Shown: positions 53,496 through 61,376 of the stretch, piece by piece | Position numbering within the stretch: the first letter of the stretch is position 1 | Layout of the letters: every line of letters starts with the position of its first letter | Source of the DNA: Chondrinema litorale | GTDB lineage: Bacteria > Bacteroidota > Bacteroidia > Cytophagales > Flammeovirgaceae | Direction: 5' to 3' | Assembly (NCBI RefSeq): GCF_026250525.1 | Contig: NZ_CP111043.1 | Coordinates: forward strand, 248,001 to 312,000 | DNA length: 64,000 nucleotides | The notes under the pieces: generated by a model | Seen by the model: the letters and a program-made list of their open reading frames with translations, nothing else | Databases searched by the model: none | What the model was told of the DNA's origin: nothing | Translations under genes and position numbers: made by a program

Positions 53496-55173
53496 CAAAC
53501 AACAAATCTTTTACGCTGCCTGCTTCTAATAAGAAAGAAGCAACTTTACCTTTGCCATCTCTGTGAAACTCGGCCATTCCCTCACCTAAGATCATTTTAT
53601 CCTGTTTAATCATTCCAATTTCTTCGAATGGCTTATTTCCTATCTGTATGAATAACTTCTTGTCTAACATCATTAATTTATACACCACATCCAATTCTTC
53701 ATTATAATAAGCTCCTACATAATCAACCATTTCTTTATTATTCATACCAGTGGTAGTATTAACTCTTTTGGCCAACAATCTTTTATTATTGATACTCAAT
53801 ATCGCCAAAATAGCATTGCCTTCTTTATCAGTAATAAATGAAAAAGAAAGGTCTGTTTCTTTCACAAAAAAACTCATGATAGACTCGGGGAATAATTCGA
53901 TTACTGTCTGCCCGATTATATCTACATAATAGCGGTTGTTTTCAGTATAAAATTGAAGAATTTGCCCATTTCCTAACTCATATTTTCCACTATAAACCTC
54001 AAAGGTCTTTTCAGGTATATTAATCGCCCTGCGCTCAAATGGTAAAGGTTTTCTTTCTTGAGTAACTTCTGGCTTTTTAAAGCCTTCTTCTAATATTATC
54101 TCAGCAACTTTTCTACAAATCTGTTCTGGTTGCAGATTAGATAAATTGCCTAAGCACACAATTGCCAATTTTTTCTGTGGAATATTTAAAACCGCTGATT
54201 TAAAACCAACATACGCTCCACTATGCTCTATGCAGTCGATTCCCATAATATCAGCATGTTCTAAACCAAATGCGTAGTTTAACTCAGTACCATCATTTAA
54301 TTTGCCTTTGGCGTACATCCTATTGTCAAAATCTGTAATTGGTAATTTGTTTACATAAAAGTTATCGAGCCATTTTACCATATCATTTACTGTGGTAAAC
54401 AATCCTCCATCACCAGTAATCATTAAATTAGATTCGTCCAATTCATATTTATCTGAATCTCCTAATGAATAACCATATGCTCTATTTTTTACTTTATATG
54501 TTTCTTGATTAAAAAATTGAGTACTACTCATACCCAGCGGTTTAAAAAGCTCATCATTTGCAAAATCGCCAATAGACTTACCAGATACATCTTTCACAAT
54601 TCTCGCTAATAAAAAATAACCTGAGTTATTATAAAGCATATCTTCACCCGGTGCAAAATTTAACTTTTTCTGACGCACAATCATATTTAATACTGCTTCT
54701 TCAGAATTAAAATCGTCTTCATTATATCCCGACAAATCTGCCAGTTTAAAAAAATCTCTTAACCCGCTTGTATGATGTATTAAATGTCTAATGGTAATTT
54801 CATCTGCATAATCTGGAAAAGAAGGGAAGTATAAACTAATAGGATCGTCTAGGTTTATTAAACCTTTTTCTTCTAGTAGCAGCATGCAAGCTGCAGTAAA
54901 TTGCTTTGAAAGTGACGCTACTCTAAAAACAGTTTCGTCATTATTTTTTTCTTTGGTTTCGAGATTTGCCAAACCAGCATTTTTCTCAAAAAGGACGTCT
55001 CCATCTCTAACCACTTTTAGCACAAATCCTGGTGCGTTTTTTTGATCAAAAGATTCTAAAAGTTTTGTTAATCGATCTTGAGAGTCTTTAGATAGCTGCC
55101 GAGAAAAAACTGAAAAAGAGAATGTAAATAATGAAAAAAATAAAAGTAGATATTGAAATTTAAGGCTCTTCAT
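53485..55173 (-). CDS. exported serine hydrolase, beta-lactamase (class C-like) family
   Basis: 562 residues with a signal peptide (about 1-25). The beta-lactamase/PBP4-type domain (about 35-365) has the SxxK nucleophile Ser87-Leu-Ser-Lys90 (VASLSKQFTAA), the YxN motif Tyr181-Asn-Asn183 and the HSG triad IEHSGAYVGF. A C-terminal beta-barrel-like lipocalin region follows (about 385-562: YSGKYELGNGQILQFYTEN, YVGAYYNEELDVVYKLM). Such proteins act as D-aminopeptidases, esterases or cell-wall peptidases rather than drug-resistance enzymes. Exported; substrate unknown. It converges on acs. Confidence 0.9.
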   Translation of the reverse strand: MKSLKFQYLLLFFSLFTFSFSVFSRQLSKDSQDRLTKLLESFDQKNAPGFVLKVVRDGDVLFEKNAGLANLETKEKNNDETVFRVASLSKQFTAACMLLLEEKGLINLDDPISLYFPSFPDYADEITIRHLIHHTSGLRDFFKLADLSGYNEDDFNSEEAVLNMIVRQKKLNFAPGEDMLYNNSGYFLLARIVKDVSGKSIGDFANDELFKPLGMSSTQFFNQETYKVKNRAYGYSLGDSDKYELDESNLMITGDGGLFTTVNDMVKWLDNFYVNKLPITDFDNRMYAKGKLNDGTELNYAFGLEHADIMGIDCIEHSGAYVGFKSAVLNIPQKKLAIVCLGNLSNLQPEQICRKVAEIILEEGFKKPEVTQERKPLPFERRAINIPEKTFEVYSGKYELGNGQILQFYTENNRYYVDIIGQTVIELFPESIMSFFVKETDLSFSFITDKEGNAILAILSINNKRLLAKRVNTTTGMNNKEMVDYVGAYYNEELDVVYKLMMLDKKLFIQIGNKPFEEIGMIKQDKMILGEGMAEFHRDGKGKVASFLLEAGSVKDLLFVKR

Positions 55174-55567
55174 ACAGCATTTAGTTTACTTACTCTTAAA
55201 AAATTTCCGCACAGCTGCATTGATGTTATCTACTGATACAGAAGAAGTAAGATGTATAAAATTATAGTCGAGTTAGTGCTGAAATTAGCTGAAGATGTCT
55301 GCTCGTTAGTTGATTTTAGATAATAGTACTGATAGCTTTTCCAAGATAAAGCATCATTGCTTTATAAAGTATCTGGTTAATTTTATACGATTATACAAAC
55401 AGACGTAAGTAAATGACTCTAATTGCAATTATTCAATTAAAGTTTAAGAATCAATTTAAACATAAAAGGTTAAATGCAGAAATAGAAGTACAAATTCCTG
55501 TATAAATCCTTATCTATTATTTAATTCAATCTCTTTTTAACTGAGTGTGATTTTTTTACAAAAAAAA
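55174..55567. other. 394-bp intergenic region with a possible gene relic
   Basis: No full gene. On the minus strand, 55186-55272 reads as a protein-like C-terminal tail (LDYNFIHLTSSVSVDNINA then AVRKFFKSK and a stop), with an in-frame stop just before it and no start. This could be the remains of a decayed gene, or chance. The rest is AT-rich with no visible signal. Confidence 0.3.
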
Positions 55568-56356
55568 TCAATCAATATCGAGAATAAATCTAGCCTCTTC
55601 ACTTATTCTCTCTCTGGTTTCGGAAGTGATATATCTCTTTTGATCTATTTGTTGCGGTTGGTCTCTTCTGCAAAAATAACTATGTATAGCTCTTCTTGCT
55701 GCACTCGAATTATTGGTTGTTCCACCATGCCAAACATGAGAATTAAATATAAAGACACTTCCTGCTGGTGCATTAATTATAATCTCATTTTCATGCGAAT
55801 CTTTTGTATCTTTCAAAACATCTTGTGGTAGTTCACTTAACAAATGAGTACCCGGAACAATTCTAGTAGCACCATTCTCTTTGGAAAAGTCGTCTAATAA
55901 CCAAATAGAATTGCATACCTTAAAATCGCTCAAATCAACGGTTTCATGCCAATCTACATGCAAATTTTGCAAACCACTTCCTGGAATAGCTGCTCTATAA
56001 TTTAAAGATGAAAGTTTGACACTACTATTTAAAACATGAGCTACCGCAGCCAATACTCTTGGGTGTGTATAAAATAAATCAAATATCGAATGTTTATTTA
56101 CTAAATCGGCAAGTCTATCCGCCCCTACTTCTTTTGGATGCCTGATGTATTTAGAATCCATTAATTCTGCACCAGCAAGTAGACCTTCTTTTACTAATAA
56201 AGAATCTATTACTTCTCTTACAGAATTTAAAAGTTCATCAGATAATATCTTTCCTAGGTTAAGATATCCGTTATCATCTAAAAATTGTTTCTCACTTATG
56301 GTGAGTATGCTTTCTGTAACACCTAGATTTTGCAAGTAGTTTTTCATATTTACCAT
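55568..56356 (-). CDS. phytanoyl-CoA dioxygenase (PhyH)-family protein
   Basis: 262 residues, a cupin-like Fe(II)/2-oxoglutarate dioxygenase. Fe ligands are His133 and Asp135 (NLHVDWHE) and His207 or His210 (NSHVWHGG); the 2-oxoglutarate Arg lies in AARRAIHSYFCRRD. GATRIVPGTHLLSE is the conserved PhyH strand. Substrate unknown: members hydroxylate acyl-CoAs, small natural products and amino acids. The ATG at 56356 is used; a second in-frame ATG at 56347 is possible. Single gene. Confidence 0.88.
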   Translation of the reverse strand: MVNMKNYLQNLGVTESILTISEKQFLDDNGYLNLGKILSDELLNSVREVIDSLLVKEGLLAGAELMDSKYIRHPKEVGADRLADLVNKHSIFDLFYTHPRVLAAVAHVLNSSVKLSSLNYRAAIPGSGLQNLHVDWHETVDLSDFKVCNSIWLLDDFSKENGATRIVPGTHLLSELPQDVLKDTKDSHENEIIINAPAGSVFIFNSHVWHGGTTNNSSAARRAIHSYFCRRDQPQQIDQKRYITSETRERISEEARFILDID

Positions 56357-56526
56357 TTTTATAAACCGTTATTTAAGGTACAAAAAAACTACTGAGTAAA
56401 CCACAGAAACTATTTAAATACAGCGTTAATTCCTTTCTTAAATACCCTCAATCAATCTGACTTAATTGATTTTACTAGCTACTTGATTTTTTAAATCAAT
56501 CTATTACAACTTAGATAAAATCGGCT

Positions 56527-57102
56527 ATGCTATTTCAAATTAATAAGAAAACAGCTTTCTACAGTTTCATAAACAACTTCTTATTTTTTGCATTTTTATT
56601 CATTCTCTTAATGATTATATCTTGTTCGGAAACACCCGAAGTTTCTCCTACACAGGCAAATACGAAGGTAATAGAACCATATAATGGAGTAGATGAAAAA
56701 CTATGGATTTATTTTAACAGATTTGAAGAAGAAGCTTTAAAAAGAAGCATCCAAGTTGACCTTCGTTTTGCTGGAATTACAGGAGAAATTATAGATTTAG
56801 AAGAAGAGCATGTAGCTGGAAAATGTAGATTTAACCCTTTAAGACAAAGTCATTTAGAAATAGACTTAACTTATTGGAATAGTAGCAGCGATAAAAATAA
56901 AGAGTTTGTAATATTTCATGAACTTGGCCACTGCTATTTATTTAGAGACCATAGAGAAGCATTAAACAATGATGGGACTTGTATTAGTCTAATGAGAAGT
57001 GGAATTGGAGAATGCACAGATAATTACAATGCTAATACAAGAGCAGTCTATATAGATGAGCTATTTAATGAAGAGTTTACAGGAGAATTATTAAGCAAAT
57101 AA
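56527..57102 (+). CDS. putative zinc metallopeptidase lipoprotein
   Basis: 191 residues. The hydrophobic leader ends in a lipobox (MIISC, Cys33). The mature domain has VIFHELGHCYLFRDHRE: HExxH with His131, Glu132, His135, and a likely third ligand His142. SLMRSG (Met156 region) fits a Met-turn after the metal site, as in metzincin-like zincins. Two to four Cys suggest disulfides. The family is seen in Bacteroidota as a short predicted metallopeptidase; substrate unknown. Probably periplasmic-facing at the outer membrane. Confidence 0.82.
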   Translation: MLFQINKKTAFYSFINNFLFFAFLFILLMIISCSETPEVSPTQANTKVIEPYNGVDEKLWIYFNRFEEEALKRSIQVDLRFAGITGEIIDLEEEHVAGKCRFNPLRQSHLEIDLTYWNSSSDKNKEFVIFHELGHCYLFRDHREALNNDGTCISLMRSGIGECTDNYNANTRAVYIDELFNEEFTGELLSK

Positions 57103-57128
57103 AAAAGGGATAGTTTTTAACTATCCCT
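57101..57128 (-). terminator. Rho-independent terminator of the secG operon
   Basis: Stem AGGGATAG/CTATCCCT (57106-57113 with 57121-57128), 7-base loop. Read on the minus strand it is followed by a run of T (the A run at 57100-57105), so it ends the secG transcript. It partly overlaps the stop of the convergent metallopeptidase gene. Confidence 0.75.
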
Positions 57129-57153
57129 AAAATAAATATCTTTTAAGTACTTT

Positions 57154-57546
57154 TTATTGGATTGAATCACCTGATTCTTCAACATCAAGTAAATCTTCAG
57201 TATCAGTACTTTCGATTGCATCTGAGTTCTCGTCAGAAGCTTCTGGTAATTCTAATCCTGTAGATGGAATAGCCTCACTCTTTGCTTTCTCGATGTTTGG
57301 AGAAGTAAAGTTAGGTCCAGTTCTTTTCTCAATTGAAGCATTAACTCCAAGAGAAAGAACAAATAAAGCTACAAGAAATCCCCAAGTTGCTTTTTCTATC
57401 CAATCAGTTGTTCTTCTTGTACCCATTATCTGGCTTGCTGCTCCAATATTACCAGTAAGACCTGATCCTTTAGAATCTTGAGCCAAGATAAGTAGAACTA
57501 ACAATATACATACAATGATTATTAAAACAATAATAGATGTTGCCAT
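57154..57546 (-). CDS. secG: preprotein translocase subunit SecG
   Basis: 130 residues. Two membrane helices (about 3-20 and 52-70) with the SecG core LILAQDSKGSGLTGNIGAASQIMGTRRTTDWIEKATW between them. A long acidic C-terminal tail (about 85-130) is typical of Bacteroidota. It assists the SecYE channel in protein export. It follows the acidic TPR gene by 6 bases and ends at a terminator, closing the sigma-54 activator-lptE-TPR-secG cluster. Confidence 0.96.
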   Translation of the reverse strand: MATSIIVLIIIVCILLVLLILAQDSKGSGLTGNIGAASQIMGTRRTTDWIEKATWGFLVALFVLSLGVNASIEKRTGPNFTSPNIEKAKSEAIPSTGLELPEASDENSDAIESTDTEDLLDVEESGDSIQ

Positions 57547-57552
57547 ATCTTT

Positions 57553-59028
57553 TTAAATATCTTTTCTTACCTTTTCTATTTGAGTTGCAAAGTAAGCTTT
57601 TTTATCTGGATTTTTCAACATCAAGTGTTCATAAATCTCAATAGCTCTAGGTAATTTTCCCTGAGTGACCATTAATTTGGCCATTGTCTCTGTCATTTTT
57701 GAAGTGTCGGCTTGAACACTTCTATCATAAAGGTCTCTCGCAAGGTGTGAATATTCTCTGCTTTCGTGGTCCTGGGCAGTTAATTCAGGAATAGTATTGA
57801 TAAAACGATCGATTACCTCATGCTGATAATTCACCATTTCAGGTTGTTTTTTTTTTACTTTCCCCTCTTCATCCTCAACAATCAGATGATTTAACTCAAA
57901 AAGGTTATCGTCAAACATTAAATTACTATCAGTTATTGTTTCAGTATTTCTTTTATTCTCAGCAACATGTTTTGGTTTTTCTGATTGAAATTCCTCAACC
58001 ATTGCCACATTTTCATCAGTGTTTAAAGCTAAATCATCTTCGGTATCAAAATGATTTACTAAAGCATCTGAGTTATCTTCTTCTTTTTCCGATTCTTCCT
58101 CTAAACTCTCCCATTTTCCAGTAAATGTTTGTTCTGTTTCTTCAGAGTCTTCTATTTCCGGTTCATTTACCTCTGGTTGGCTTTGTTCAGGAACATCAAG
58201 TTTTTCTTGCTCTTCTGCCCAAGCCGCTTTTCTTATTCTTGTTAAATCTTCAAGACTTTCCATTAATTCGTTCCTAAACTGATCATTACTATCTGAGTCA
58301 TTTTGCTCTATGGCATCAGAAGAATTTGATTCAGTATCATAAGAACTCTCGATATCAGAAATTTCGGGTTTAGAGTCGTCCTCCTTTTCTTGGTCTATAT
58401 CCCAATCAGAAAAAGAATTATCTTCATTCGTAAAGTTATAATCATTTGAAGTATCTTCCTTTTCTTCTTCTTTATTTTCGCCAAAATTATAATTGTAATC
58501 CGGAAGATTAAAATCTTCTGCAGAATAATCGCTAGTTAAGCTATCATTATATTGATTTTTTATAAAATCATCTGCTTCAGATTCTTCATTTTCTTGAGTT
58601 GAATCACTTTCAAAAGTATAAGGATCGTTTTTTTCCTCATCGTCAGTTTCCTTTTCGAAAGTATCTATTAAGGAATGAACATCTGGCTCTTCAGTTTCGT
58701 CTAACTGCGAAAATTCCTGAGTTTCTTCGCTTTCTTCTTTTAAATGATCAAAAGCATTTACACCTGATTGTATTTCAAGATCATCTAGGTTTGGCATATT
58801 AAAATCCTGATCGAATGAGCCATTAATGAGCTTCATTAATAATTTTCGATCTGCAGAATATGTAGCTGCACTTTTAATAAAATTAGATGTTCCGGCAGCC
58901 TTAGCAGCTAAAACTCTAGCAGCTTGAAAATACGGGAATTGCCTTAACACATCTTCTAATGCGGATAAGTCTTCAGAATTAACTTTATCAGGGTTTTCTA
59001 GTAGATCTTTAAGCCTATCAGGATTCAC
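57553..59028 (-). CDS. acidic TPR-tail protein upstream of secG (GTG start)
   Basis: 491 residues. A conserved N-terminus (about 1-80: LEDVLRQFPYFQAARVLAAKAAG) and a C-terminal TPR-like pair (about 395-491: LYDRSVQADTSKMTETMAKLMVTQGKLPRAIEIYEHLMLKNPDKKAYFATQIEKV) flank a 290-residue linker extremely rich in Glu, Asp, Ser and Asn. The first in-frame ATG is deep inside, and a stop lies two codons upstream of the GTG, so the GTG at 59028 is the start. No signal peptide, so cytoplasmic. Always near secG in this phylum; function unknown. Confidence 0.85.
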   Translation of the reverse strand: MNPDRLKDLLENPDKVNSEDLSALEDVLRQFPYFQAARVLAAKAAGTSNFIKSAATYSADRKLLMKLINGSFDQDFNMPNLDDLEIQSGVNAFDHLKEESEETQEFSQLDETEEPDVHSLIDTFEKETDDEEKNDPYTFESDSTQENEESEADDFIKNQYNDSLTSDYSAEDFNLPDYNYNFGENKEEEKEDTSNDYNFTNEDNSFSDWDIDQEKEDDSKPEISDIESSYDTESNSSDAIEQNDSDSNDQFRNELMESLEDLTRIRKAAWAEEQEKLDVPEQSQPEVNEPEIEDSEETEQTFTGKWESLEEESEKEEDNSDALVNHFDTEDDLALNTDENVAMVEEFQSEKPKHVAENKRNTETITDSNLMFDDNLFELNHLIVEDEEGKVKKKQPEMVNYQHEVIDRFINTIPELTAQDHESREYSHLARDLYDRSVQADTSKMTETMAKLMVTQGKLPRAIEIYEHLMLKNPDKKAYFATQIEKVRKDI

Positions 59029-59244
59029 AACTTACAATTTTAAAAAATAAAGTAAATGTAAGAATTAAAAAATATACATAAATATAGCATATTTTCAAAA
59101 TAACTTACTGATTATTAGCATATTTCATCAGTCGGTATGCTTCAGTAATCAACGATAATAAAATTGTATTATTTTCAAGTTTGTCAATTACTGATATTGG
59201 AATACTACAATGCGTTATAAAAAAAATACTCTGAACAAATATAG

Positions 59245-59766
59245 TTACCAATCGGCAAGAGTTCTGTTAAAAATATCAAATATTATTTGTTCAAATATTT
59301 CATCGATCAACTCATCTTCAACATCAGCTAAGTTTTGACTAGCACTAAAATCAGAAAATTGTGAAGCACTGCCATTCTCTATGCTTTTTTCGTCGTCTGG
59401 TAAAACTATGTAATCATATTTAACAGCAATGGTAAGTCTTTGTAGTTGAGCACCTTGAGTTTCTGTAGCACCAGCAGAAACCGGACTAAGATCGTATCTG
59501 GTTATACTACCAGAAAATTGTAAATCTCCAGCTCCGATTACTTGCTCTAATGAAGTATTTCGTTGAAAATAATCTCTTAATTCTTCTGTAAAACGAATAC
59601 CTAAATCAGCGGGACCATCTGATGCATCGTTCATAAAGTTTGCTACTGAAAAGCTTGATGCGCCTTCTGGTATGGTGGCACCTGTAAATGTAAGTCTTGG
59701 TGCCTGTCTACAACCTGCCATTGCAAAACATAGGCAGGTAATTATTAAAAGATGTCTTATATACAT
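59245..59766 (-). CDS. lptE: LptE-family lipopolysaccharide assembly lipoprotein
   Basis: 173 residues. Lipobox LCFAMAGC with Cys19, then the LptE fold: beta-strands such as LTFTGATIPEGASSFSVANFMN, ELRDYFQRNTSLEQVIGAGDLQFSGSITRYDLSPV, LQRLTIAVKYDYIVLPDD, and a C-terminal helix DELIDEIFEQIIFDIFNRTLADW. It plugs LptD in the outer membrane during LPS delivery. Encoded 2 bases after the sigma-54 activator, so cotranscribed. Identification rests on the fold pattern and the conserved order. Confidence 0.88.
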   Translation of the reverse strand: MYIRHLLIITCLCFAMAGCRQAPRLTFTGATIPEGASSFSVANFMNDASDGPADLGIRFTEELRDYFQRNTSLEQVIGAGDLQFSGSITRYDLSPVSAGATETQGAQLQRLTIAVKYDYIVLPDDEKSIENGSASQFSDFSASQNLADVEDELIDEIFEQIIFDIFNRTLADW

Positions 59767-59768
59767 AT

Positions 59769-61109
59769 TTAATCCTCTATTCCGTATTGTTTGATTTTTC
59801 TATAAAGTGTTCTTTCAGAAATACCTAAATCGCGCGCTGCATACTTACGCTTATTGTTGTTTTTCTGAAGTGCTTTTTTGATAGCCTCTACTTCAAGCTT
59901 TTCTAATGAAAGTGTCTCATCTTCCATTTTATGCGTGATGTCTTCAATGCTATCGTCTAACTTAAATGTTTTTTGCTCTCTTTCTCTATCTATTGACTTC
60001 TTTGGTGGCATATCATCGTCATCATGATCATCTTTGTGTGCATGTAACAATAATGACGCATTGTCTATCTGCTCTTTAAATAGTTGCTCCTGAATATTAT
60101 GGAAAAGATGTTTATTGTCTTTATAAACTTCGCTGTTGGGCACATCTGTATCTAAGATGTTTAGTACCATTTTTTTAAGCTCGGTTACCTCCTTTCCTAA
60201 GTCTACCATCCCATTTCTCAGATCGAACAAAACTTTATAAAGTATGTCTCGCTCTGAAAAATCGTTATTACCAGTTCCATTGTTATTAGTAGCTTTTGAA
60301 AGTACTGGTAGAGCACTACTATGCTCAGATGGTAAAAATTCAGATAATGCCCTAGAATCAATTAATCTATCGTTTGCCAATACAGAAACCTGCTCTACAA
60401 TATTTTTTAATTGCCTGATATTTCCAGGGAATCTGAAGTTAAGTAAAAGCTGCTTAGCAGATTGGTCTAAAATAACTGGTTTAGTACGGTTTCTTTCGGC
60501 AAAATCAATAGAGAATTTTCTAAAAAGCAGTTCTACATCTTCTCCTCTGTCTCTAAGTGGAGGCACTTCGATAGTTATCGAAAATCTAAAATATAGATCT
60601 TCTCTAAACCTCCCTTGAGCCACTCTCTCTTGTAAATCAACATTTGTAGCTGCTACTACCCTTACATTGGTTTTTTTTACTTTGTTTGAACCTACTCTTA
60701 AAAACTCTCCATATTCAAGCACTCTCAAAAGCATTGCTTGAGTTTCTGGCGGCATTTCGGCTACTTCATCTAAAAAGATTGTACCATCGTTGGTCACTTC
60801 AAAATATCCTTTCCTTGCTTCAGAAGCACCCGTAAAAGCACCTTTCTCATGACCAAAAAGCTCTGAGTTAATTGTACCTTCAGGAATTGCACCACAGTTT
60901 ATTGCTATAAACTCACCATGTTTTCTAGCACTTAGCTGATGAATTATTTTAGAAAATGTTTCTTTACCGCTACCACTTTCTCCAACTATTAGCACACTAG
61001 ATTCTGTTCCAGCGACAGTAGCTGCAATTTCTATTGCTCTGTTTAACCTAGGAGAATTCCCTATTATTCCAAATCTTTGTTTTATTGCCTGTATTTCCTG
61101 AGTCTCCAT
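59769..61109 (-). CDS. sigma-54-dependent transcriptional activator without receiver
   Basis: 446 residues. The AAA+ domain has Walker A GESGSGKET (43-51), the sigma-54-contacting loop GAFTGA (90-95), Walker B GTIFLDEVAEM and the R-finger region FRFPGNIRQLKNIVEQ. A C-terminal Fis-type helix-turn-helix (about 408-444) ends ERTLYRKIKQYGI. There is no N-terminal receiver or PAS domain; an insert of about 100 residues (280-395) separates AAA+ and Fis. It opens sigma-54 promoters. It heads the lptE-TPR-secG cluster. Signal and targets unknown. Confidence 0.94.
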   Translation of the reverse strand: METQEIQAIKQRFGIIGNSPRLNRAIEIAATVAGTESSVLIVGESGSGKETFSKIIHQLSARKHGEFIAINCGAIPEGTINSELFGHEKGAFTGASEARKGYFEVTNDGTIFLDEVAEMPPETQAMLLRVLEYGEFLRVGSNKVKKTNVRVVAATNVDLQERVAQGRFREDLYFRFSITIEVPPLRDRGEDVELLFRKFSIDFAERNRTKPVILDQSAKQLLLNFRFPGNIRQLKNIVEQVSVLANDRLIDSRALSEFLPSEHSSALPVLSKATNNNGTGNNDFSERDILYKVLFDLRNGMVDLGKEVTELKKMVLNILDTDVPNSEVYKDNKHLFHNIQEQLFKEQIDNASLLLHAHKDDHDDDDMPPKKSIDREREQKTFKLDDSIEDITHKMEDETLSLEKLEVEAIKKALQKNNNKRKYAARDLGISERTLYRKIKQYGIED

Positions 61110-61240
61110 GCAAAATTTAGTTCGGTAATTATCTGTACCTCAATTGCTGATTTTCCTAATTATTTTTTTTGATGATGCACAATTTTAAACAGTCATCCAA
61201 AAAAAACAGCAAATATTTAAGATAAAAACAATTACATACA

Positions 61241-61285
61241 AAAAGGTGTTTGATTTATTGAAAAATATTCAATTTCAAACACCTT
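61241..61285 (-). terminator. Rho-independent terminator of the Sel1-repeat gene
   Basis: A long stem AAGGTGTTTGA/TCAAACACCTT (61243-61253 with 61275-61285) with an inner pairing ATTGAA/TTCAAT. On the minus strand the A run at 61239-61244 supplies the T tract. It lies about 92 bases after the stop of the upstream minus-strand gene. Confidence 0.75.
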
Positions 61286-61376
61286 CAAAGTTAGAAGAAT
61301 AGTTTTTTAGATACCTTTAAAAAAGGTTAAAAATTAAATTACTTCACGTTCTTCTGTTAAAATCTTAATAATTTTA

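Noticed and set aside
53485..55173. Serine hydrolase as an antibiotic-resistance beta-lactamase
   Set aside because: The long C-terminal barrel and exported hydrolase architecture match non-resistance family members; no resistance context.
55547..55831. 94-codon plus-strand frame
   Set aside because: Antisense shadow of the PhyH gene, whose Fe ligands are intact.
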